Part shown: positions 7,331 through 13,281 of the stretch, piece after piece
Numbering within the stretch: the first letter of the stretch is position 1
Layout: the number at the start of each line of letters is the position of its first letter
Translations under genes and position numbers: made by a program
Notes under the pieces: generated by a model
The model's input: only the letters and a program-made list of their open reading frames with translations
Databases searched by the model: none
Told to the model about the DNA's origin: nothing
Source of the DNA: Christensenella sp. UBA4247
Lineage (GTDB): Bacteria > Bacillota > Clostridia > Christensenellales > CAG-1252
Length of the DNA: 13,281 bases
Assembly: GCA_002395405.1 (NCBI GenBank)
Contig: DGWX01000070.1
Coordinates: forward strand, 1 to 13,281
Reading direction: 5' to 3'

Positions 7331-10319
7331 ATGAAACGATCTCTTGATCGGAGCCGTCCGTATCCGCTTTGCCGATCAGGTTCTTTATATAAATTCCTCC
7401 GTCCGCCCGAAGGGAAACGGAAGTATATTGCGCGTCGCCGTTTCGAACGGTCAAAACGCCGCCCGAGCGAACGGATAGGTTTTCCGCCGTCAGACTATGC
7501 CCACCGAGGTCGATCGTTATATCGCCCGCAAACGCAATCGTAAGATCGCTTTCTTCCGCGGAAAGATCTTCCGTAAGAAGAACCGCGCGACCGAGCGAAA
7601 CGGAAGAGATAAGCTCTTGGATCGAAGATACTTCCCGCAGGTCGCCTTCCTCGATCGCCGCGTCTTCCCGCGCGATCTGTTCGCCGCTGACGTAAAAGCC
7701 GTCCGCCGTTTTATCGCGAACGACGGTATAGCCGTACCCGCCGACCAGAGATTCGAGCGAGGTTACGACGTCGCGACCGTCAAAGAATCCGTCGCCGTTT
7801 ACGTCCTGAGAAGTAAGGAAGAAAACGGGGGATTCCGTTTCGCCGAGCGCCCAAGCTTCCGCCGCGGAAGAAACGCGGGTAAAGGCAAAGTTCGTCATCG
7901 CGCGCTTAAAGAGTAAAATATCGTCCACGTTTACCGAGCCGTCTCCGTTTGCGTCTCCCAAGCCGACGTCGAACGCCATTTCGGCAATATAATAATTCTG
8001 CGCGCTTGTTTCAAGGCTGACGCTTTCTTCAAATACGGCGACTTCCGTATATTCCGGTTGCGACCCCGAGCCGAGGGTGACTTTCAGCCATCTTACGATC
8101 CTGAAATACGGGATCGCGCTCGCTTTGGGGATCGCTCGACTCTCAACGAAGGTTGCCGCCGCGCTCTCGGAAGACACGCGGAACACGCGTTCGTCTTCGT
8201 CCCAAACGAGATATTTTTCGCTCGAATAATCCTCTCCGAGAACGGCGCGGAAAGAAAAATCAAAGGATAATTGCGTAAAAGACGCAACGAGATCGAGATC
8301 GGCACTCACTTCCGCCGCAAAGGAATAAAGCGCGCCGCCTGCCGTCCACCCTACAAACTCGTATCGATCCAACGCGGGTTCTTCGGGTTCCGCGAGTCTT
8401 TCACCGTCAAACAGATACGCCGTGGGCGGGATCGGAGAAGCGGAAGCGAACTCGCTCGGAGTAGCAAACGTTACGCGGCGGACCGCGCGAAGAGAAAGAG
8501 AATTACCCGTATAATAATCCACGGAAACCTTCGCGGAAACTTCGTTTCCTTCGCCGGAAACCGTTCGGGCATAAGAAGAAGCGGAAGCCGTGTAACGATC
8601 GCCCGAAAGAAGTTCGCCGTTCAGCTTGAAGGCAGGATCCTCCGCGTCCGCGCCTACGAGACCGACCGCGGAGAAAGTTACGACCGCGCCGCTATACGAA
8701 GCGGAAATCGTAACGGGGCGTTTCGAAACCACAAGCTCGCCTTTCAGAAAGGTAACCGTGTAATTGTCGAGAGCGTCGTCGTTTCCGATGACGTCAACGT
8801 CGTAAACGCCCGGTGCGTCCAACCATTGATAGGAGCAGGAAGGAAGCGGCATAACGAGGAGAAGAAGATCCTCGATCTCGTCGTCCGCAACGGCGCCCGT
8901 CGCGTCATAGGTATAGGCGGGAGCGTAATCGCCATAATAAATCTCATTCGATTCCGCCGCCACTTTTCCGGTAATCGTCAGCACCGCGGGGGTCACGGTC
9001 ACTTTGATCACGATGGGTTCCGCCCCGCCGAAAGTTTCCCTCTCGGGATCGCTCGGTAAGATCTCCGCGCGATACGAGCCGACCGAAAGGTAGCTCGCGG
9101 CAAAAGGATTCGACGGCGCGCTTCTCCATTCGTCTTCGCTCTTTTCAAAATAGGAAACGGTATAGGCGCCGAAATCAAAAGGAGATTCGGGATCGCCCGC
9201 CGTAAAAGTCAAAGAATGGCCGTAAGTATAAGAAAGCTCGATCAAGCCTTCGCCGTTTTCGGAATACGGATCGGTTTCGCCCGAAACGCGCGCTTTAACG
9301 GACAGGCGCTCGACCCTTTCTTTCAAAACCGTAACGATCGCCGACGTTTCGAAACCTTCGAAATGCTCGCTCGCCGGCATTCTCAGTACGGCGTAATATT
9401 CGCCGGGGAGAGAGGGGAAAACGGGATCGCCCTCCTCGCTTTCCAAAAGCGCGCCGCCGTTCGCAATATCACCGTCGTAAAACAAAAATTCGATCTCGCC
9501 TCCGTCCGCAAGATATGCATTTTCGCCCGAGGAAGGATCGGTCGCGGGTAAAACGATCTCAAAATCGAGATCGGATCGAGAAAGAGAACCCGAGCGCAGT
9601 TCGACTTCCTGATCGGGGAAGACGGCGGAGGTCTCCGCGAGAACGCGGATCTCGGCGGTTTTCTCCATGGAAAGCGTTTCTCCGTTTTCGGAAGTAAAGG
9701 AAATCTCCATCAAATCGTTTCCGTCCGCGGCGGCTTCCGCGGCGGAGAACCCGAAATAATAAACGGGCGAACCGACGACCGGAGCGACAAGGTCGGAAAG
9801 CGCGGTATAAGTAACGGTTATAAACGCGTCGGAAAGAGAAACGTTCTCGAGAGAGGTCGAAAACACTTCGAATATGAGCGCGTCGTACGGAAAATCTTCG
9901 CCGGAAGCCGCCGCGGCGTTATAAGCCGCGATATGCTCCGCGGCGGTTTTGTAAGAAAGATCTCCGTTTTCATCCTCGTAAGGATAGGAATCGAACAAAT
10001 TCCAACCGTTCGAAACGGAAAAGTCGGTCAGCGAAAAAGCGGCGCGATCATAGATCGGCGTAAAATAAGACTCCGCCAATCCGTCGTTTTGCGTAAGAGC
10101 GTAGGTTACGGTAACGGTATCCCCCGCCGACACGCGCCTATACACGTTCCCGCGCACAGGCGTCGCGGACGCAACCACAGACGCTTGAAGGGTTATATTT
10201 TTAGTATCTTCCGCACGCGCGTAAGAAAAAGGCGCCCGAAAGAAAAGCAAGAGCAAGGCCGCCACGAGAAGCAGCAGCCAAGCGCCCGATAAAAACTTTC
10301 TCTTTTCGGATGAAATCAT
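7329..10319 (-). CDS. Gene A: secreted cohesin-like/dockerin protein with Ig-like repeats
   Basis: 996 residues from the ATG at 10319-10317. Signal peptide 1-36 (FSYARA then ED). A divergent cohesin-like domain covers about 41-228 (GDTVTVTYALTQNDGLA). Ig-like/MBG-type modules follow at about 230-333, 335-445, 446-533 (YYGDYAPAYTYD) and 534-615, then an InlB B-repeat-like module at 616-682 (YEFVGW). A type I dockerin pair comes next: loop 1 D789, N791, D793, S795, D800; loop 2 D839, N841, D843, F845, D850. The last 90 residues resemble the first rungs of a pectate-lyase-type beta-helix (ITIDLGGHSLTA) and then end abruptly. There is no C-terminal membrane helix or sorting motif, so it is predicted to be released or retained by protein-protein contact. 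An in-frame ATG at 10400 lies at the predicted transcription start and lacks a ribosome site; AAGGAG 5 nt before 10319 fixes the start there. First gene of the operon. Confidence 0.9.
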   Translation of the reverse strand: MISSEKRKFLSGAWLLLLVAALLLLFFRAPFSYARAEDTKNITLQASVVASATPVRGNVYRRVSAGDTVTVTYALTQNDGLAESYFTPIYDRAAFSLTDFSVSNGWNLFDSYPYEDENGDLSYKTAAEHIAAYNAAAASGEDFPYDALIFEVFSTSLENVSLSDAFITVTYTALSDLVAPVVGSPVYYFGFSAAEAAADGNDLMEISFTSENGETLSMEKTAEIRVLAETSAVFPDQEVELRSGSLSRSDLDFEIVLPATDPSSGENAYLADGGEIEFLFYDGDIANGGALLESEEGDPVFPSLPGEYYAVLRMPASEHFEGFETSAIVTVLKERVERLSVKARVSGETDPYSENGEGLIELSYTYGHSLTFTAGDPESPFDFGAYTVSYFEKSEDEWRSAPSNPFAASYLSVGSYRAEILPSDPERETFGGAEPIVIKVTVTPAVLTITGKVAAESNEIYYGDYAPAYTYDATGAVADDEIEDLLLLVMPLPSCSYQWLDAPGVYDVDVIGNDDALDNYTVTFLKGELVVSKRPVTISASYSGAVVTFSAVGLVGADAEDPAFKLNGELLSGDRYTASASSYARTVSGEGNEVSAKVSVDYYTGNSLSLRAVRRVTFATPSEFASASPIPPTAYLFDGERLAEPEEPALDRYEFVGWTAGGALYSFAAEVSADLDLVASFTQLSFDFSFRAVLGEDYSSEKYLVWDEDERVFRVSSESAAATFVESRAIPKASAIPYFRIVRWLKVTLGSGSQPEYTEVAVFEESVSLETSAQNYYIAEMAFDVGLGDANGDGSVNVDDILLFKRAMTNFAFTRVSSAAEAWALGETESPVFFLTSQDVNGDGFFDGRDVVTSLESLVGGYGYTVVRDKTADGFYVSGEQIAREDAAIEEGDLREVSSIQELISSVSLGRAVLLTEDLSAEESDLTIAFAGDITIDLGGHSLTAENLSVRSGGVLTVRNGDAQYTSVSLRADGGIYIKNLIGKADTDGSDQEIVS

Positions 10320-10324
10320 TTTTT

Positions 10325-10330
10325 CTCCTT
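10325..10330 (-). promoter_or_regulatory. Ribosome binding site deciding the start of gene A
   Basis: AAGGAG followed by five A residues and ATG. It favours this start over the in-frame ATG 27 codons upstream at 10400, which has no such site and would encode an arginine-rich leader ahead of the signal peptide. Confidence 0.85.
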
Positions 10331-10333
10331 TTC

Positions 10334-10394
10334 GGGGATCGACTCGCCGCGCACGAACGCTTCGAGCGCGCGCAAAAAAAACTGAGAATCCCCC
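10334..10394 (-). promoter_or_regulatory. Structured 5' leader of the surface-protein operon (putative)
   Basis: The predicted transcript has about 80 nt before gene A. Seen directly: GGGGAU (10393-10388) can pair with AUCCCC (10339-10334). It encloses a U8 run (10381-10374) and a GC-rich hairpin at 10372-10348 (CGCGCGC against GUGCGCG, with a further GAA/UUC pairing and a GCG loop). The closing stem ends only four bases before the AAGGAG site, so it could influence ribosome access. I recognise no known riboswitch class. The U run precedes the hairpin, so this is not a terminator. Confidence 0.35.
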
Positions 10395-10405
10395 ATACAA
10401 GAACT

Positions 10406-10435
10406 ATTGTATCATATCGCGCGCGAAAATGAACA
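10406..10435 (-). promoter_or_regulatory. Promoter of the cohesin/dockerin operon (genes A-D)
   Basis: On the minus strand TGATACAAT gives an extended -10 (TACAAT at 10411-10406, with TG one base upstream). The best -35 at 18 bp is TGTTCA (10435-10430), only three matches to TTGACA. A sigma-A-type promoter with a weak -35 rescued by the extended -10 is the simplest reading. The expected start is near 10399, about 80 nt before gene A. Confidence 0.6.
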
Positions 10436-10635
10436 GTCTTTTTAATAAATATATTCAGGAAATTACAGGAAATTTTTTCATCAAATAGATCTGACCTTTT
10501 TCATTTCCCCTTTGGCGCGAAACTCAAAAAAAGCAGGAAGAGGCGATCGATTTCCTCCAAATCCGTTTGAAACCGAACCTAAAAAAATCTGTTTTTATCG
10601 GATATTTCGAAACAAACGGGCATTGCGGCTCGGCC
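10412..10635. other. AT-rich intergenic region without a gene
   Basis: About 220 bp between the operon promoter and the terminator of the phosphodiesterase gene. Short frames across it run through the terminator and lack ribosome sites. It holds several A and T runs and one direct repeat (listed separately). I see no tRNA, convincing small RNA or second terminator. Confidence 0.6.
10456..10474. repeat. Direct repeat CAGGAAATT x2 upstream of the operon promoter
   Basis: CAGGAAATT occurs at 10456-10464 and again at 10466-10474, exactly one helical turn (10 bp) apart. It lies about 57-75 bp upstream of the predicted start of the A-D operon. Placement suits an activator site or an AT-rich UP-like element; the repeat is short and may be chance. 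Confidence 0.4.
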
Positions 10636-10668
10636 AAAAAAAGAGATCCGATTCGTCGGATCTCTTTT
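10636..10668 (-). terminator. Intrinsic terminator of the phosphodiesterase gene
   Basis: Minus-strand stem AGAGATCCGA, loop CGAA, stem TCGGATCTCT: ten perfect pairs, extendable by A-T pairs, followed directly by seven T residues. It starts about 23 nt after the stop codon. The opposite strand has only a four-T run, so it may work weakly in both directions. Confidence 0.92.
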
Positions 10669-10690
10669 CGGTTAAAAGCAATATGCGCCG

Positions 10691-11956
10691 TCAGCCCAAA
10701 AGGGTAAACATATTGTGCGGCACTCTGCCCTGCCACGTCTTCGCGGCTTTTACGCCGAGCGCGTAGCTGACGATCGGGGCAAGGTCCGTATTGACATACT
10801 TGCCGGGCGTTCCCGTCTTTACGGTTTTTCCGGCGAGCGCGAAGGTGATATTGACTTCGAGGCTCGTATTCTTACCGTGGTTTTTATGGCCGCCGGGCGT
10901 CCTGTGTCCGTGGTCGGTGCAAAGGACGAAGAGCGTATCTTCGAGCATACCCGCCGCCTCGTAAGCGTCGTACAACCTGCCGATCAACGTATCCACGCGC
11001 GACACCGCATTCGTATATGCGGGTTTCGCATAACCGAAGGTATGGCCCGCGTGATCCACTTGATCGAGGTGCATATAAGCGATGCGATATTTATTCGGAT
11101 TCGAAACGGTCTCGGTAATGATGCGCTGCATCGTCATCGCGTCGCGCATTTCGATGGTTTCATCCGCATATCCGTACATTTTTACTTGGGTGCTGAGATA
11201 GTCGTAAAGCTGACCCTCGATTCCCGGGATATCGTCGCGGATCGTGGTGCTCGCGCTCGCAACTTCGGTTTCGTCCACCCTCGTCATAATATTCGAAACG
11301 ACGCGCGTACCCTCGTCGTATCCATCCAAGAATTGAACGATATCCTCTACATAGCTGTTATACTTTGTAATGCGGGAATCGTTCTCGATTATGCCGTTAT
11401 TGACGCCGCGCCAAGTACAAACCGAGAGGATTTCATCCGAAGGATTCTCTCTCAAATACTGCCCCATAAAAGAAGGATATTTCTCTTCGTTCGTATGTTC
11501 GCCGTCTTCCACCCTTTGGTTCGTATCTCTAAACAGGAATCCGTGATACACAGGGCGGACGCCGTGGAACATACTCATCCAGTTCTCGCAGGAGATCGTG
11601 GGATACACGGCAACGCCGCGATAGGTAACCGACGCGCCGATATCGACGCCGTTTACGGTTTTCGCCGAGAACATCTTATCGAAATTGGGGGTATAGATCT
11701 TGCTGAAAAAATCGCCTACGCCGTCCACGCCGATAATAACGACTCTCTTGTACTGATTCTCGGGATTATCGCGAATCAAAGCGAGATCGGAATCGGACGG
11801 AACGTAGCCCTTCGGAAAACGGTTAAACAAAAACGCGTTTAAGCAACAAAGCGCAACGATGACGCAAACGAGAACGAACGCAATGATCGCGATCGCAATG
11901 GTTCTTCCCTTATGCGCCTTCATGGAATCGAACATTTTCTTGAAAAATGTTTGCAT
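10691..11956 (-). CDS. Membrane-anchored phosphodiesterase/nucleotide pyrophosphatase family protein
   Basis: 421 residues of the type I phosphodiesterase/nucleotide pyrophosphatase branch of the alkaline phosphatase superfamily: two-metal (usually zinc) enzymes that cleave phosphomonoesters or diesters. A basic N-terminus precedes one membrane helix (19-43), so the catalytic domain should face outward. The expected metal set is visible: D78 (IIGVDGVGDF), D301 and H305 (VDHAGHTFG), D348 and H349 (TDHGH), and H360 (KNHG). The nucleophile segment YPTISCENW aligns the catalytic Thr of animal NPPs with S122; T120 is the alternative. HGVRPVYHGF matches the family's TGxxPxxHGI. The start has GGGAGG 6 nt upstream. 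Its own promoter and terminator make it a separate unit from the neighbouring genes. The substrate cannot be read from the sequence. Confidence 0.9.
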   Translation of the reverse strand: MQTFFKKMFDSMKAHKGRTIAIAIIAFVLVCVIVALCCLNAFLFNRFPKGYVPSDSDLALIRDNPENQYKRVVIIGVDGVGDFFSKIYTPNFDKMFSAKTVNGVDIGASVTYRGVAVYPTISCENWMSMFHGVRPVYHGFLFRDTNQRVEDGEHTNEEKYPSFMGQYLRENPSDEILSVCTWRGVNNGIIENDSRITKYNSYVEDIVQFLDGYDEGTRVVSNIMTRVDETEVASASTTIRDDIPGIEGQLYDYLSTQVKMYGYADETIEMRDAMTMQRIITETVSNPNKYRIAYMHLDQVDHAGHTFGYAKPAYTNAVSRVDTLIGRLYDAYEAAGMLEDTLFVLCTDHGHRTPGGHKNHGKNTSLEVNITFALAGKTVKTGTPGKYVNTDLAPIVSYALGVKAAKTWQGRVPHNMFTLLG

Positions 11957-11985
11957 ACTGAGCCTCCCGGTGAAAATCTTTTATG

Positions 11986-12014
11986 ATTTTACCATAAATA
12001 CGCCGAAAAGTCCA
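11986..12014 (-). promoter_or_regulatory. Promoter of the phosphodiesterase gene
   Basis: Minus strand: TGGACT (12014-12009), a 17-bp spacer, then TAAAAT (11991-11986) preceded by TGG, an extended -10. Four of six bases match at -35 and five of six at -10. The expected start is near 11979, giving a leader of about 22 nt that contains the GGGAGG ribosome site. Confidence 0.75.
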
Positions 12015-12036
12015 TACTTCGAAAGAAATTTACACG

Positions 12037-12050
12037 CAAAACGCGTTTTG
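12037..12050. repeat. Perfect 14-bp palindrome upstream of the phosphodiesterase promoter
   Basis: CAAAACGCGTTTTG is fully self-complementary and lies about 22 bp upstream of the -35 hexamer, in the gap after tsaD. It has no spare loop, so it is a poor RNA hairpin and fits a dimeric regulator site better. No regulator is identified. Confidence 0.4.
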
Positions 12051-12097
12051 TTTTAATCGGTTTCGGCTTGCGGATCCGAGGCAATTCGATAAAAAAA

Positions 12098-13132
12098 TCA
12101 AACGAGAGGGAGAGAAGCTTTTGCGTCCAGCGCGTCGCTCGCAAAGGCGGAACCGTCTCCGTATCGGATTTGGAGATAGGCTTCCATCGCGATCATCGCC
12201 GCGTTATCCGTGCAAGTTTGTTTGGTCGGGAAATGCGCTTTTAAGCCGTTTTTCAAACAAAGATCGGAGAGCGTTTCGCGCAAGCAGCCGTTCGCGCCCA
12301 CGCCGCCCGCGACCGCCACGTCCGAACAACCGTATCGTTTCGCAGCCTTGACCGCAGCGCGGGAAAGCATCGAGCAAACGGCCGTTTGGAAAGAATACGC
12401 CACGTCCGCCACCGGGATCTCTTCCCCTCTTTGACGGGCGCCGTGTACGAAATTGATAACGGAAGTTTTGATCCCGCTGAAAGAAAAGTCGAATTCTCCC
12501 TTGGTTTTGGGTTCGGGGATATATACGGTGGGCTTGCCCCCCTTCGCCGCCCGCTCGATCTCGGGTCCGCCCGGATAGGGAAGCGACAGCGTTCGGGCAA
12601 CCTTGTCAAAGGCCTCGCCGACCGCGTCGTCCATCGTTCCGCCGAGGTACTCGAAGGAGAGATAGTCCCTTACGCGAACGACAGCCGTATGCCCGCCCGA
12701 AACGATCAGCCCGATATAGGGAGGTTTCAGCGAGGGATCCGCGAGATAGTTCGCCGCGAGGTGACCGCGAATATGATTGACTTTTACGAGGGGTTTATCC
12801 AAGGCGAACGCCAGCCCCTTAACGTAACTGACGCCCACGAGGAGCGCGCCGAGAAGCCCCGCGCCGTACGTTACGGCGAAACAATCCGCGTCCGAGAGGC
12901 GAATGCCGGCTTTTTCGATCGCCGCGTTTACGACGCCTTCGATATTTACGACGTGGTTTCTGCTCGCGATCTCGGGAACGACCCCGCCGAACGCTTTATG
13001 GATCTCGATTTGCGAAGAAATAACGGAAGAAAGAATCACGCCGTCTCGCAAGACGGCGCAAGCGGTTTCGTCACACGAACTTTCCACGGCGACGATCGTC
13101 AGATCTTTTTTTTCGGCAAGGGAATTTTCCAT
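12098..13132 (-). CDS. tsaD: tRNA N6-threonylcarbamoyladenosine transferase subunit TsaD
   Basis: 344 residues, the normal length for bacterial TsaD. With TsaB and TsaE it transfers threonylcarbamoyl from the AMP adduct to A37 of ANN-decoding tRNAs (t6A) in the cytoplasm. Seen: the N-terminal ESSCDET motif (17-23), GGVVPEIASRNH (49-60), metal-ligand histidines H120 and H124 (NHIRGH), SGGHT (145-149), GEAFDKVAR (172-180), SFSGIKT (217-223), AGGVGANG (275-282) and the third metal ligand D309 (CTDNAAMIA). The frame runs upstream to an ATG at 13276, but that part overlaps prfB in another frame and reads as arginine-rich junk. The ATG at 13132-13130 overlaps the prfB stop as TAATG, and no strong ribosome site precedes it, so translation probably restarts after prfB. 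Confidence 0.97.
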   Translation of the reverse strand: MENSLAEKKDLTIVAVESSCDETACAVLRDGVILSSVISSQIEIHKAFGGVVPEIASRNHVVNIEGVVNAAIEKAGIRLSDADCFAVTYGAGLLGALLVGVSYVKGLAFALDKPLVKVNHIRGHLAANYLADPSLKPPYIGLIVSGGHTAVVRVRDYLSFEYLGGTMDDAVGEAFDKVARTLSLPYPGGPEIERAAKGGKPTVYIPEPKTKGEFDFSFSGIKTSVINFVHGARQRGEEIPVADVAYSFQTAVCSMLSRAAVKAAKRYGCSDVAVAGGVGANGCLRETLSDLCLKNGLKAHFPTKQTCTDNAAMIAMEAYLQIRYGDGSAFASDALDAKASLPLV

Positions 13133-13281
13133 TACGCTTTTTTCAAATATTCCACGATAAACTCTTGCAAATCTCCGTCCATAACGGCTTGCACGTTTGC
13201 GTCCTCGTAACCGGTTCGGTGATCTTTTACGAGGGTATATGGGCAAAACACGTACGAACGGATCTGGCTGCCCCACTCGAT
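13132..13281 (-). CDS. prfB: Peptide chain release factor 2, C-terminal end only (5' part beyond window)
   Basis: The last 49 codons and a TAA stop, in a frame different from tsaD. The peptide begins IEWGSQIRSYVFCPYTLVKD and continues through HRTGYED, NVQAVMDGDL and a short C-terminal helix. This matches the conserved C-terminus of RF2 (WGxQIRSYV, VKDHRT, NVQAVMDG), which recognises UGA and UAA stop codons. The GGQ loop, the codon-recognition SPF motif and any programmed frameshift site would lie outside the window. Its stop shares one base with the tsaD start. Confidence 0.95.
   Translation of the reverse strand: MEWGSQIRSYVFCPYTLVKDHRTGYEDANVQAVMDGDLQEFIVEYLKKA

Noticed and set aside
10320..10400. 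N-terminal extension of gene A starting at the ATG at 10400
   Set aside because: It has no ribosome site, begins at the predicted transcription start, and places 27 arginine-rich residues before a clear signal peptide.
10512..10766. Small frames on both strands of the gap (84 codons plus, 70 codons minus)
   Set aside because: They run through the terminator hairpin and into the phosphodiesterase gene, with no ribosome site or recognisable protein.
12091..12145. Possible terminator at the end of tsaD
   Set aside because: A hairpin (TTTGCG/CGCAAA with an inner AGCG/CGCT) and a T7 run are both present, but about 20 nt separate them, so it is not a normal intrinsic terminator.
13133..13276. N-terminal extension of tsaD from an ATG at 13276
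   Set aside because: It overlaps prfB out of frame, is arginine-rich, and makes TsaD about 48 residues too long. The TAATG start at 13132 explains the data.
1..13281. CRISPR array, tRNA or rRNA genes, insertion sequences or phage genes
   Set aside because: I saw no regularly spaced repeats, cloverleaf sequences, transposase motifs or terminal inverted repeats.

Overview
The window looks like a chromosomal segment from a Gram-positive anaerobe of the Bacillota, probably a gut-type Clostridia (a Christensenellales-like lineage is my best guess). The reasons are strong AGGAGG-type ribosome binding sites, roughly 50% GC, and large multi-module surface proteins with cohesin-like, dockerin, MBG/YDG-like and InlB-type repeats. 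The taxonomic call is inference. Every gene I can support lies on the minus strand, so transcription runs from the right edge to the left.

Right end (about 12.1-13.3 kb): housekeeping translation genes. The last 49 codons of prfB (release factor 2) are joined by a TAATG stop/start overlap to tsaD (the t6A tRNA-modification protein). Middle (about 10.6-12.0 kb): a single-gene unit with its own promoter (TGGACT-17-TAAAAT) and a strong intrinsic terminator. It encodes a membrane-anchored extracytoplasmic enzyme of the nucleotide pyrophosphatase/phosphodiesterase (alkaline phosphatase superfamily) type. Next is an AT-rich non-coding gap of about 220 bp, holding a short direct repeat and leading into an extended -10 promoter.

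Left two thirds (1-10.4 kb): a tightly packed operon of at least four genes. Gene A (996 aa) is secreted, has an N-terminal cohesin-like domain, Ig-like repeats, a type I dockerin and a short beta-helix-like tail. Gene B (238 aa) is a single cohesin-like domain held by a C-terminal membrane helix. Gene C (about 1920 aa) is a giant surface protein with two cohesin-like domains and many repeat modules. It ends in a membrane helix with a charged cytoplasmic tail and has no sortase motif. Gene D (at least 274 aa, cut by the window edge) is an uncharacterised membrane protein with a coiled coil and a probably cytosolic C-terminal domain. Junctions are +12 bp, +17 to +20 bp and an 8-bp overlap, so the four products are very likely co-produced.

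Main interpretation (inference): A-D could be a small membrane-tethered cohesin-dockerin assembly with no carbohydrate-active enzyme inside the window. Secreted A would dock on anchored B and/or C, and D would sit beneath the membrane next to the tail of C. I do not recognise this as a named system, and it is the item most worth following up.
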